NCBI RefSeq assembly: GCF_010820665.1
Contig: NZ_JAAIKC010000007.1
Span: 1-64,000, forward strand
Length of the DNA stretch: 64,000 nucleotides
Source: Paenibacillus sp. SYP-B3998
Lineage (GTDB): Bacteria > Bacillota > Bacilli > Paenibacillales > NBRC-103111
Reading direction: 5' to 3'
The translations under genes and the position numbers were made by a program. The notes under the pieces are model-generated. The model did no database searches, was not told where the DNA came from, and saw only the letters and a list, made by a program, of their open reading frames with translations. How positions within the stretch are numbered: position 1 is the stretch's first letter; the number at the start of each line of letters is the position of its first letter. This document shows, piece after piece, positions 1 to 25,100 of this stretch.

Positions 1-59
1 CTTGATACTTCATTAAGGATAATGAGTTTTTCCGCAGCTCCGTATTTTCTTTTTGACAT
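1..59 (-). CDS. Transposase N-terminus, IS3-like (partial, runs off window)
   Basis: Read on the minus strand from an ATG at 59, the frame stays open to the window edge and begins MSKRKYGAAEKLIILNE. This resembles the helix-turn-helix start of IS3-family OrfA-type transposases, which bind the element's ends. Only about 19 residues are visible, so the family call rests on the N-terminal pattern alone. The ATG lies just inside an inverted repeat (65-120) that probably belongs to the end of the same element. Confidence 0.5.
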   Translation of the reverse strand, partial: MSKRKYGAAEKLIILNEVS

Positions 60-64
60 GAAAA

Positions 65-120
65 AGCTCCCCTTACAGCAACAGGTTTTATTATTTCACC
101 TGTCTACCGTAAGGGGAGCA
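65..120. repeat. Inverted repeat at the presumed insertion-sequence end
   Basis: AGCTCCCCTTAC near 66 pairs with GTAAGGGGAGC near 108-119, with inner arms ACAGGT and ACCTGT. The repeat lies between the transposase start and the point near 121-127 where recombinase-like coding sequence stops abruptly. It therefore probably includes the terminal repeat of the element. It could also form an RNA hairpin that limits read-through transcription into the transposase gene. Confidence 0.45.
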
Positions 121-345
121 TATCAGTATCCTCTGTGATGGCTGCTTTTTCTTTTATGCTCTCAGCTCGAGAAGCTTCTGTTCGGCTTGTGCCTTCTGAT
201 GCTTCAACCCCTCAATTTACCAAGCAACTTAGCATTGGAAGTGTCAATTGCGATTGAGTCCAAGATGTTCGTAATCTGACGCTCTTCAACTTTTCCAGAA
301 AAGTACCCACAATATCGTTACCGTTGGACAATCCAGTGATGGGTA
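121..345 (-). pseudogene. Large serine recombinase remnant (copy 1, frameshifted)
   Basis: On the minus strand, two adjoining frames read CGYFSGKVEERQITNILDS, then IAIDTSNAKLLGKL, then (after shifts) GLKHQKAQAEQKLLELRA and KEKAAITED. This is the zinc-ribbon-to-coiled-coil C-terminal part of large serine recombinases of the kind found in mobile elements. At least one stop and two frameshifts interrupt it, so it is dead. It ends abruptly where the insertion-sequence end begins. A diverged second copy lies at 3840-4160 in the same orientation, so the two remnants bracket the regulator/ABC gene set. Confidence 0.6.
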
Positions 346-426
346 GCATCGAAGCTTTCCTTCTATGCATCTTATCGATTCCACATGTGGTAAAATAAGC
401 GAATCAAGACCAGAAGGAGAATCCGT

Positions 427-1125
427 ATGCAATCCAAAATATTAATTGTTGAAGACGATAGGGAAATTCACGAACTACTAATGACCTGTTTGCATAAAGA
501 AAATTATCAAACTGTATCCGCGTATGATGGAGAAGCAGCTCTTCATCAGTTGAAACAGTCAGATTTTGAGCTGATCATACTGGATTTGATGATTCCCAAG
601 ATTGAGGGCTATGAAGTATTACGGCGAATTCGCGAAAAACACAACATCCCCGTCCTGATTTTGTCAGCTAAAGGGGAAGAGGTTGATAAGATGATCGGGC
701 TTGGGCTTGGTGCCGATGACTATGTAACCAAACCTTTTGGGCTAGGGGAACTGACTGCCAGAGTCCGGGCCATGCTGAGACGGTACTTATACTTAAATCA
801 CAACACATTCACCGATACATCTGCGATTGTGAGACATGGCGATATTGCTATGAATTATCAAACTTATGAAGTGGAGGTTGGGGCATCGAAAGTAACACTG
901 ACCGCCAAAGAATTTGATATTCTAAAGCTACTTCTGTCACATCCTTCCCGTGTGTTCACAAAATCTCAAATCTATCAAGCGATTTGGAAGGAAGATTATT
1001 TAACTGATGAGAACACGGTCACGGTACATATTCGTCGTTTACGTATAAAAATTGAACTAGATCCATCCCAACCCAAATATATTCAAACGGTGTGGGGAAT
1101 CGGTTACAAATTAGGAGAGGTTTAA
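427..1125 (+). CDS. OmpR/PhoB-family response regulator
   Basis: This 232-residue protein has an N-terminal receiver domain (about 1-120) with acidic pocket D10/D11, phosphoacceptor D53 in ILDLMIP, and the conserved Lys in VTKPF. A C-terminal winged helix follows (about 135-230, TVTVHIRRLRIKIE, IQTVWGIGYKL). The ATG is preceded by AGAAGGAG. It overlaps or abuts the kinase gene and is followed by a two-gene ABC transporter. This arrangement is typical of regulators of bacitracin- or lantibiotic-type self-protection or stress transporters. Its likely target is the tandem GTAAGAA repeat just upstream of the transporter promoter (2063-2080). The inducer cannot be read from sequence. Confidence 0.93.
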   Translation: MQSKILIVEDDREIHELLMTCLHKENYQTVSAYDGEAALHQLKQSDFELIILDLMIPKIEGYEVLRRIREKHNIPVLILSAKGEEVDKMIGLGLGADDYVTKPFGLGELTARVRAMLRRYLYLNHNTFTDTSAIVRHGDIAMNYQTYEVEVGASKVTLTAKEFDILKLLLSHPSRVFTKSQIYQAIWKEDYLTDENTVTVHIRRLRIKIELDPSQPKYIQTVWGIGYKLGEV

Positions 1126-1130
1126 AACTA

Positions 1131-2066
1131 ATGATCCTCTATATCTTAATCTTTACTAGTACTATATTAATATTGGTAAGCAGTTTTCTCGCTATACGGC
1201 AGTGGAACATGAATCATCAATTAGCGCGTTCTGCAGCAAGTATTGATGAGATTCGCATTGGAAGCATCAATCAACGAATTCGCATCCCTACCACCAACGT
1301 TCACTTAAGTGAACTGGGTGGGAGCATGAATCGCCTTCTCGATGAATTCGGACTCAATATGGAGAGATTAAGATTACTTGAGAATGAACGTAAGAGCATG
1401 ATCGCTCATCTGTCCCATGACTTGCGCACGCCTTTGACGTCGATGCTCGGTTATGTTGAACTATTGCAGCAGGATCAGACCCTAACAGAGATGGAACGGC
1501 AGCGTTATCTTCATATCATCACTGCAAATGGAAATAAACTGGATACATTAATCCGCGATTTTTTTGAATTATCAAAGCTTGAATCCTCCGACATACCGCT
1601 AGAGACTGATCGAATCAATATGATTGGGATCGTTCAAGAAGTTATTGCGTCTTTTTATCATCAATTTCAACATGTGCAGCTATCTCCTCAATTTAAATTT
1701 CCATCCTACCCCCTATTCGTCTTCGGAAACAATCACGGCATTGAACGAATATTGAATAACTTGTTTTCCAACGTACTCAGGTATGGCGCGACTGGGGGCA
1801 TATTTGGTGTTGAGGTTAGGGAAACTGCAGAATGGGTGCATGTCGACGTATGGGATCGTGGTCAGGGAATCGATGATATGGATATGAAGTATATTTTCGA
1901 ACGATTGTATACAGGAAGAGCATCAAGAAATATGCAGCAGCAAGGGAATGGACTAGGTCTTACGATCGTTAAGCGATTAGTGGAGAAGCAAAATGGCCAT
2001 ATTCAAGTAAGTAGTATCCCGAATGAGAAAACATGTTTTTCCTTTTGTCTTCCTAGAGCAACGTAA
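1131..2066 (+). CDS. Sensor histidine kinase, short intramembrane type
   Basis: I chose the ATG at 1131 (311 residues), because AGGAGAGG lies at the right distance and the first residues form one hydrophobic helix (MILYILIFTSTILILVSSFL). A longer GTG start at 1092 would overlap the regulator further and lacks a better site. After a HAMP-like stretch comes the dimerisation/phosphotransfer helix with H96 in HLSHDLRTPLTSM. A HATPase_c domain follows, with an N box (NNLFSNVLRYG), DRGQGID and GNGLGLTIV. There is no sizeable extracellular domain, so stimulus detection is probably in the membrane or through the partner transporter. Partner: the response regulator immediately upstream. Confidence 0.9.
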   Translation: MILYILIFTSTILILVSSFLAIRQWNMNHQLARSAASIDEIRIGSINQRIRIPTTNVHLSELGGSMNRLLDEFGLNMERLRLLENERKSMIAHLSHDLRTPLTSMLGYVELLQQDQTLTEMERQRYLHIITANGNKLDTLIRDFFELSKLESSDIPLETDRINMIGIVQEVIASFYHQFQHVQLSPQFKFPSYPLFVFGNNHGIERILNNLFSNVLRYGATGGIFGVEVRETAEWVHVDVWDRGQGIDDMDMKYIFERLYTGRASRNMQQQGNGLGLTIVKRLVEKQNGHIQVSSIPNEKTCFSFCLPRAT

Positions 2067-2080
2067 GAAAAATGTAAGAA
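2063..2080 (+). promoter_or_regulatory. Tandem direct repeat, candidate response-regulator box
   Basis: GTAAGAA occurs at 2063-2069 and again at 2074-2080. The spacing of 11 bp is one helical turn, which is how OmpR-family dimers bind in tandem. The repeat sits just upstream of the -35 element of the ABC transporter promoter, straddling the kinase stop codon. Binding by the adjacent regulator is inference. Confidence 0.5.
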
Positions 2081-2088
2081 GTAATTAA

Positions 2089-2116
2089 TTACCATGTAAC
2101 TACCTATATGTATAAT
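2089..2116 (+). promoter_or_regulatory. Candidate sigma-A promoter of the ABC transporter
   Basis: TTACCA at 2089-2094 and a perfect TATAAT at 2111-2116 are separated by 16 bp. The transporter ATG follows 46 bp downstream. The tandem repeat at 2063-2080 lies at the classical activator position, and the suboptimal -35 box fits activation. Confidence 0.55.
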
Positions 2117-2162
2117 GAAAATCAACCTAAGCGTTAAACTCATAGTGGAAGGTTGATGAATA

Positions 2163-3083
2163 ATGGAAGAGATACTAAAAATTACAGGTCTTACCAAAAG
2201 GTACAAGAACTATACTGCTGTCGATGACCTCAATATTTCAGTAAAAAAGGGAGAGGTCTATGGTTTTCTTGGCCAGAATGGAGCCGGCAAAACAACGACA
2301 ATCCACATGCTACTGGGATTGATTCAACCAACCTCAGGTTCTATTGAGCTATTCGGGCAGTTCGTAACAGGAGGACGCGCCTTGGCTTTTGGAAGGGTTG
2401 GTTCGATTATCGAAATGCCCGGTTCATATCCCAATTTGACCGCTGTTGAGAATTTAGACATTCATCGGCGGCTAATGGGTATGGGAAATAAAGAATGCAT
2501 AGAAGAATCATTAGCACAAGTAGGTTTGCTAGAAAACCGCAACAAAAAAGTGAAGAGCTTCTCTCTTGGAATGAAGCAAAGATTAGGTATTGCCCGAGCT
2601 TTGCTCCATCATCCTGAGCTTCTGATTCTCGATGAGCCGACAAATGCTTTGGATCCCTCTGGCATTAAAGAGGTTCGCCACTTAATAATGGAACTCGCCT
2701 CAAAAAGGAACATCTCTGTGCTGGTATCAAGTCATATCTTAAGTGAAATCCAACAGATTGCAACAAAAATTGGTATTATTCATAATGGGAAATTGGTCCA
2801 AGAAATCGACCAACAGTCTCTTCAGATGAAAAACAGACATTGTGTGGAGTTCAAAGTAAGCAACGAACGGAAAGCGGCTATGCTATTAGAGCAAAGGTTA
2901 ACGATTAGTGATTACTCTGTACCTTCTCCTGGCGTGATTAGGATATTCGAACACTTATCCGAAGCATCTCTCATCAATAAGACCTTCGTTCAACACGATA
3001 TTGATGTATTGGAGATGATCATGGTGCGCGAAACATTGGAGGATTATTTTCTTAACCTGACAGGAGGTAATTGGGGTGCTTAA
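2163..3083 (+). CDS. ABC transporter ATP-binding protein, BcrA-like
   Basis: This 306-residue protein has an ABC ATPase domain in the first ~215 residues: Walker A GQNGAGKTTT, signature SLGMKQRLGIARAL, Walker B LLILDEPTNALDPSG and a switch His in VSSHILSE. A C-terminal extension (about 220-306) is typical of the bacitracin/lantibiotic immunity subfamily (BcrA, NukF, SpaF type). It energises the permease encoded next, with which it overlaps by 8 bp, so the two are translationally coupled. Together they probably expel or detach a cell-envelope-active peptide. Self-protection against the downstream lipopeptide is possible but unproven. Confidence 0.92.
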   Translation: MEEILKITGLTKRYKNYTAVDDLNISVKKGEVYGFLGQNGAGKTTTIHMLLGLIQPTSGSIELFGQFVTGGRALAFGRVGSIIEMPGSYPNLTAVENLDIHRRLMGMGNKECIEESLAQVGLLENRNKKVKSFSLGMKQRLGIARALLHHPELLILDEPTNALDPSGIKEVRHLIMELASKRNISVLVSSHILSEIQQIATKIGIIHNGKLVQEIDQQSLQMKNRHCVEFKVSNERKAAMLLEQRLTISDYSVPSPGVIRIFEHLSEASLINKTFVQHDIDVLEMIMVRETLEDYFLNLTGGNWGA

Positions 3084-3834
3084 TGTCATATACACGGAGT
3101 TGTATAAGCTAAAGAGGACTAATGTGCTGTGGTTAATTATTATCGGTGCCGCGGTTCCCGCTTTGTTGAACTTGCTCGTTGAATTAGAGCATTTAGAATG
3201 GGATGAATTCTTCTATAACAATTTGATCTTTTTCACGGTGCTGACAGGTCCTGCATTATTTACGCTGATGGGAGGATATGTGGTTGCTCGGGAATATACG
3301 GAACGAACGGTCAATCAACTATTTGTCTATCCTTATCGCCGCTTCACTCTTATGTTTGGTAAATTGATTGTTATTCTCATCATGATGATAGCTACTTTTT
3401 CCTTGAATTTTATACTCGTTATCTTATCTGGTAACTTCATTAGCGATGAATTGTTGACGGGTGCGATTTTTCGAGAATATGCAGGTGTCTATTTATGGAT
3501 GCTGGCCTTGATGGCTTTAACGATTCCAATGGCGATGACTGCAGGAATCGTAGGAAAAAGCTATATTCCACCGATTGTTCTTGGAGTAGTGGCTATTCTC
3601 ATCGCTATGATGGTTTTCAGTGGAGTGGAAGATACGAACTCAAGTCGTATTATATTAGGCAGTTATGTTCCTTTTGGTTCGATGGTCGTACATATGGCGG
3701 ACTTAATGGGGAAGTCCAACGTTGCTGTAGGCAATTACCTTCATGCTTTATACCCACATGGCATAGCCTTTGTTTTATTTTTTACATTTAACGTTATTTA
3801 CTATTCGAGGTCAGAAGTGCATAGCGGTTCGTGA
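3076..3834 (+). CDS. ABC-2 type transporter permease
   Basis: This 252-residue membrane protein has about six hydrophobic segments, beginning with VLWLIIIGAAVPALLNLL. It starts at a GTG with AGGAGG 8 bp upstream, inside the end of the ATPase gene. The size and topology fit BcrB/ABC-2 permeases that dimerise with a BcrA-type ATPase. No gene-specific terminator was seen directly after it, but a hairpin with a T-run lies at 3977-4018. Confidence 0.88.
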   Translation: MLNVIYTELYKLKRTNVLWLIIIGAAVPALLNLLVELEHLEWDEFFYNNLIFFTVLTGPALFTLMGGYVVAREYTERTVNQLFVYPYRRFTLMFGKLIVILIMMIATFSLNFILVILSGNFISDELLTGAIFREYAGVYLWMLALMALTIPMAMTAGIVGKSYIPPIVLGVVAILIAMMVFSGVEDTNSSRIILGSYVPFGSMVVHMADLMGKSNVAVGNYLHALYPHGIAFVLFFTFNVIYYSRSEVHSGS

Positions 3835-3839
3835 TTATA

Positions 3840-4160
3840 TTTGTTATGGCTGCTTTTATCAGTTCATGACAGACCTCAATATGCTTTTCGTAGACAATTT
3901 ACCTTTTCCACATAGCTGGCGATGAACTTTTTGATTTCAGGAATGTCTCGCTTTACAATGTGGCCCTCGAACTGAGAAAGCAGTTGTCGCAGAGATTCCT
4001 CTGTGATGGCTGCTTTTTCTGTTTTTGCCTCAGCTTTGAGAAGCTTCTGATCAAGCTGAATCTTTGCTCCTCCAATTCTTCTAGTTTGCTAAGCAATGTA
4101 GCATTGGATGTACCGTAGGCGATGGGAATTTGTTTAGAGACTGCTATAACCAAAAGAAGT
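3840..4160 (-). pseudogene. Large serine recombinase remnant (copy 2, frameshifted)
   Basis: The minus strand reads IAYGTSNATLLSKLEELEEQ, then after a frameshift IQLDQKLLKAEAKTEKAAIT, EESLRQLLSQFEG and HIVKRDIPEIKKFIASYVEK. This is the characteristic coiled-coil and C-terminal segment of large serine recombinases. The N-terminal catalytic domain is missing and the frame is broken, so it is inactive. It parallels copy 1 (121-345) residue for residue in places but is clearly diverged. They are therefore two different decayed recombinases, or an old duplication, on either side of the regulator/ABC cassette. Confidence 0.65.
3977..4018 (+). terminator. Hairpin with T-run inside recombinase remnant
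   Basis: AGCAGTTGTCGCAGAG (3979-3994) pairs with CTCTGTGATGGCTGCT (3999-4014) with a few G-U pairs and a 4-base loop, and TTTTT follows. It lies about 140 bp after the ABC permease and could terminate that transcript. The same sequence encodes AITEESLRQLL of the recombinase remnant on the other strand. It recurs near-identically at 58736-58780, and its right arm recurs at 130-151. Confidence 0.5.
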
Positions 4161-4250
4161 AATCGGCCTATTAAGGCAAAAACTGCACATATGTTCTGGA
4201 GGCACCACCATCTATTATTAAATTTAATCTGAATATTCGGTATTTTCCTT

Positions 4251-5388
4251 ATGATTGTAGTAGATTTTACTTCAATTTGGTTACTGCAGAAAGAATACTC
4301 TAAGGGAAAGGGTATTAAAGCATGGAAAACCGGGGAAGTCCCTCATTATATAATGAACAATCCCTCTTTAGCAAAAACGTATGCTGAGCTTGTATGTCAT
4401 TTTTTGAAAGATATTAAGCGAAATAAGCATGAATCTTCTGATAAGGTCTAAATAATAGAATTGGGTAGTGGAACAGGACGATTTGCTTATCATTTTCTTA
4501 CATATTTGAGCCGTATTTACGAATCTACTTCTCTTAAATATTTAGATTTTTGTTATATCCTTAATGACTTACCCACCGAAAATTTAGAGTTTTGGAGATG
4601 TCATCCCAACCTAGAACCTTTTGTTGAAAAAGAAAATCTTGATTTTGCTGTTTTTGATGTTGAAAACGATACCGTTATTCATTTGATCCATAACAAAACC
4701 ACGATTAACCCCCAAAGCCTTTTTCATCCCTTGATTCTGATTGCCAATTATTTTTTTGATATTTTCCTCACGATTTGCTTGATTTCTACAAAAGGAATAT
4801 CAAGCAATCTCATGTACTTCTTCCTTCCGTTGGACTACGTTGTCTTGAGCGCTTGAAGCGACTTTCTAAAGAAGGTTTATTTCTGTTGACTGCTGATAAA
4901 GGGCATCAACTTATGGCTGAACTCGACGAACAACCCTCCCCTTCTTTAGTTTATCATGGTAGTTTTTCCCTGACAGTAAACTACCATGCGTTTAGACGAT
5001 TTTGCGAGAGTCAAGGTGGACAAGTCTATGTTACTCCTCATTCGCACCAACACCTGAATCTGATGGGACTTCTGATGCTTCCAGATGCTTCCTTCTATAC
5101 AAACACTTGTTTAGCTTTTGAACGATTTATAATTGGGTTTGATCCTGATGATTTCTATAGCTTAAACTCCATTTTCATGAAATGAAGTTGGGGCAGCTCA
5201 TGTCGCTTTTTAGGCTCAGTGGCTATGATGCACACTCATTCAAACAATGTGTAGAACATTTAATTCAGATTTTGCCCGATTGTTCTTTCATTGAGAAGCA
5301 AGATATGCTTTCGATCATCCAATTGGTTTGGGAGGGTTATTATCCCATCGGAGACACCACGAATCATGTCGAAATTACAAACCGCTAA
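4251..5388 (+). pseudogene. SAM-dependent methyltransferase (MidA-like), multiply broken
   Basis: Pieces of one protein lie in three frames: GKGIKAWKTGEVPHYIMNNP, an in-frame TAA at 4449, then IIELGSGTGRFAYHFL (the SAM-binding glycine motif). A shift near 4750-4790 leads to LLDFYKRNIKQSHVLLPSVG, and another near 5182 leads to a C-terminal piece ending in WEGYYPIGDTT. The order and motifs fit the MidA/NDUFAF7-like methyltransferase family with a C-terminal extension. At least three lesions make it non-functional. A link to the neighbouring synthetase cannot be shown. Confidence 0.6.
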
Positions 5389-6246
5389 TTCGTCTACGGC
5401 CGTGTCGGCAGATGAGATGTTGATTGGGCGGGGATATCGTCGAATCTTAGTCTCGAAGCCTCGATATTAAACCTCAGTATTCGGATTCCAACATTTCCCT
5501 GATTACTATGGACTACTTTAGATTACTGAAATGAGAAATGAGGGCTGGAATAAAACCCTTTTCTTTCCTAGATTACATCCTATAAACGACAACAATGAGC
5601 TGCGGATTAGCAGCTTTTTTAAATATTTTTCACGATTCTTGTCGGAAATCAGTTAAACATAGGACGAAAAAAGAGATTAGTGGCGCCTACACGTAAATAA
5701 AATGAGACTAGACAAGATATGGGAAATAATACAAAATAAATGGAAATATCATAAAAATCAATTATGGTTTATACACCAATTTGTAATATGCATACTCCAC
5801 ATACGATTTCGGTAATCGCCTCTTAGTATATACGCCTACAAGTTTTTACATCAAACCCCAAGAACTCGCTATCACACTTAATGAATCGTGCGCAATCATC
5901 TGAAAAAACTGAATTAACTCTACAAGCGAACCGAGAATAATGCTGAACTCCGTGAGGGTCCCGTTTTCGAAGATGAACTTTATCTTAACTGGAAAGATAG
6001 GCGTGCATCTGGAATACTACGTTACCCTATACAATTTGGTCTTTTACTTGAGTTAAAGGAGGTGATTGATCGAGCGAATAACCGGTTCATGAGCGGAGCA
6101 GCTATTTTTATTTGTAATTTCCAATTTAATGCATATTATACGTATTAAATAAAATTATTTATTTATTTCAAAAAATAAACATCTAAATGAATTATTTCAA
6201 GGGATCAGTCTCTGATTTTAGAACCAATGAAGCAGATAAGCACATG
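5389..6246. other. Intergenic region with decayed coding scraps
   Basis: No intact gene is visible. A weak hairpin (AGCTGC / GCAGCT with T-run) lies at 5598-5620. From 5918 to 6148 the plus strand has 76 open codons without a usable start, containing ELREGPVFEDELYLNWKDRR. I do not recognise it and suspect a gene remnant. The last 100 bases are very AT-rich and lead into the synthetase promoter. Confidence 0.45.
5598..5620 (+). terminator. Weak intrinsic terminator-like hairpin
   Basis: AGCTGC at 5598-5603 and GCAGCT at 5610-5615 form a 6-bp stem with a 6-base loop, followed by TTTTTT. It lies downstream of the broken methyltransferase gene. The stem is short, so its strength is doubtful. Confidence 0.35.
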
Positions 6247-6277
6247 TTGCATTTAAATTTTCACGCCAGTATATATT
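6247..6277 (+). promoter_or_regulatory. Candidate promoter of the synthetase operon
   Basis: TTGCAT (6247-6252) is followed by overlapping -10 candidates TATATA (6270-6275, spacing 17) and TATATT (6272-6277, spacing 19). It lies about 50 bp before the first synthetase ATG and is the best sigma-A-like match in the AT-rich region. The three synthetase genes are separated by only 16 and 22 bp, so one promoter could serve the whole 36-kb unit. Confidence 0.4.
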
Positions 6278-6284
6278 CCCTTAG

Positions 6285-22112
<15,828 letters not shown>

Positions 22113-22128
22113 AACATGGAGGTTTGTC

Positions 22129-25100
22129 ATGAAAAACGTAGCGATCCAAAACATTTACCCACTGACTCCCATGCAGGAAGGGCTGCTATACCATTCCATT
22201 CTGGATGGGGGTTCCGAGGCTTATTTTGACCAAACGGTGATTACGCTGAACGAGCGGCTCGATCCTGGCTTGCTTGAACGAAGCTTTCAGGCGCTGGTGA
22301 ACCGGCACGATGTCCTCCGAACAATTTTTGTTTATAAAGAAACGGAGCGGCCTTTACAGGTCGTTCTGGAAAAGCATCAAGCATCCATTCATGTGGAAGA
22401 TATTTCGCATTTGACCGATGCTGAGCAGCAGGATTGCGTCAAACGGTTTAGCGAGCAGGACCGAAAGCGCCGGTTTGATTTGGAAAAGGATCTTCTGATC
22501 CGATTGTCCGTACTACAGCTCGGCGGCACGAAAAGCAAACTAGTGCTCAGCTTCCATCACATCATTATGGATGGCTGGTGCATCGGCACCGTGGCTAAAG
22601 ATTTGTTCCAATTGTATCGGGCTTATGGCAGCAACCGCCCGGTGGACTTGGCACCGGTGTTCCCATACAGCGGTTACATCAGTTGGCTCGAGAAGCAGGA
22701 TAAAGTCGAGGCGCTTTCGTATTGGAAGCAGTATTTGGAGGGAATAGAGCAGCAAAGCGCATTGCCGGTTGGTATCCAATCGGCAGGCTCCCAGGCGTAT
22801 CAGCTGAATAATCGGATTTTCACGTTTAATCAAGCGTTGACCAAGCAGTTGGAGGCGGTCGCCAGACAAAATGAAGTCACGTTAAGCACGGTATTTCACG
22901 GGATCTGGGGGCTCCTGCTGCAAAAGTACAACAATACGAAAGATGTGGTCTTCGGTTCCGTCACTTCGGGCCGTCCCGCCGAGGTTGAAGGGGTAGAAAC
23001 GATGGTGGGGCTGTTTATCAATACCGTGCCTGTACGGGTTGTAACGGAAGAGACGGACACATTCTCCGACATCTTGAAGCAGCTCCAGCACGCCATGATG
23101 GATGCAGGCAAATACCATTATGTTTCACTCGCCGACATTCAGTCGTTTACGCCGCTGAAGTCCGGGCTGATTCATCATATTGTGGCCTTTGAGAACTATC
23201 CTGCAGTCGCTGAACTTTCTGGTGACGAGGACCAACAGATCGTATCGATTGCTGAGGTCGAAGGCTTCGAGCAAACAAATTTTGATTTTAATATCGGCGT
23301 CATCCCCGGGGATGAGCTTCGAGTCAAATTTGCCTACAATCGTTTAGTTTATGAGCCTTCCGCTATAGCGAGGCTTGAGGCGCATTTGAAATATATTGCC
23401 GGGCAAATTGCCGCCGATCCGAACGTGCGGACGGATCAGGTTGAATTGCTTACCCCGGAAGAGCAGCAGTATGTGTTCGGCGAATTTAACAATACCGCTG
23501 TTCCGTTTCCAGATGATGCGACGCTTCAGCAGTTCTTCGAGGAGCAGGTAACGAGGAACCCAGATCGGGTAGCTATGGTGTTTGGTAACGAACAACTGAC
23601 CTACCGTGCGCTCAATGAAAAGGCTAACAGGCTGGCTCGGGTGCTTCGGGAGCAAGGAGTGCAGCCGAACCGGATAGTCGGCATTTCGGTTTATCGCTCG
23701 CTAGAGATGATGATCGGCATATTGGCGATCATCAAGGCCGGAGGCGCTTATCTGCCGATCCATCCGGAAGATCCGGAAGACCGCATCCGGTTTATATTGC
23801 AGGATAGCGGCGCAAGTCTTTTGCTGACCCAACCGGAGCTGTTGAATCTATTAGCGGGTCTCGCTTCCGAATTTACCGTTCGAGCCATTGAACTCGAGCT
23901 CAGCGGAGATGGCAGCGATTTGCCACACGTTAATCAACCGGGCGATTTAGCTTATGTGATCTACACGTCCGGTTCTACGGGCAGACCCAAAGGCGTCATG
24001 ATTGAGCATGCTTCGCTCATTAACCGGATTTCTTGGATGCAAAAGAAATATCCGCTAAGCCCAGAAGACGTCATTTTGCAAAAAACCGCGTTTACGTTTG
24101 ACGTTTCGGTGTGGGAGCTGTTTTGGTGGGCTTGGGTGGGAGCATCGGTATGCTTCCTGCCACCGGGCGGAGAGAAGGACCCGGTGATTCTTGCGGATAC
24201 GATTCAAGCCAACGGGGTGACGGTTTTGCACTTTGTTCCGTCGATGCTTGCCGTCTTTCTGGAGCATGTGGAACAAAGGGACGCCGCCTTCAAGCTGCAA
24301 AGCGTCAAGCGGGTGTTTGCCAGCGGCGAAGCCTTAGCGGCCTCTCATGTGAAGCGCTTTAACCGGCTTCTGCACCAGACTATCCAAAGCACGCTGCATA
24401 ACTTGTACGGACCGACGGAAGCGACAGTGGACGTCACGTATTACGACTGCCCGGTATCGGAAGAACCGGAGCACGTTCCCATCGGCAGACCGATCGATAA
24501 CATCCGGGCGTACATTCTCGATCATGCTGGCTGCCTGCTGCCCGTAGGGATTCCAGGAGAGCTCCATGTCGCAGGGGTTGGCGTAGCGAGAGGCTACGTG
24601 AACCGGCCGGAGTTAACCGCAGAGAAATTCGTAGCTGACCCGTTCGTCCCAGGCGGGCGAATGTACAAAACCGGCGATTTGGCCAGATGGCTGCCGGACG
24701 GCAACATCGAATATTTGGGGCGGATTGATCATCAAGTGAAAATTCGCGGATACCGCATTGAAGTCGACGAAATTATTGCGCTGCTTTTGACTCACCCCGA
24801 TGTGAAGCAGGCTGTGGTCCTGGCCCGAGAGGATGAGACGGGAGAAAAGTATTTGTGCGCATATGTCGTGTCCGACCGGGAGCTGACGCTATCTGAGCTG
24901 CGCGGTCATTTAAAAGCCTCACTGCCAGATTACATGATCCCGGGACGGTTTGTGCCGATGGAAAGTCTACCCTTTCTGGCCAACGGAAAGATGGATCGGA
25001 AGGCGCTGCCGGAACCGGATGCTCATTTGAAAGGCAGCGAATACGAATCGGCACGCACGGAAACGGAGAAGGTGCTGGTCGATCTGTGGGAATCGGTTCT

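Noticed and set aside
1092..1130. GTG at 1092 as start of the histidine kinase
   Set aside because: The ATG at 1131 has a better ribosome site and begins directly with the membrane helix; the extra residues MGNRLQIRRGLKL are out-of-frame overlap with the regulator's conserved end.
6055..6091. AAAGGAGGTGATTGAT, an almost perfect Shine-Dalgarno, as the site of a small gene
   Set aside because: The nearest ATG (6089) is over 20 bp away and gives only 19 codons; the motif falls inside a decayed frame (ELKEVID), so it is probably chance.
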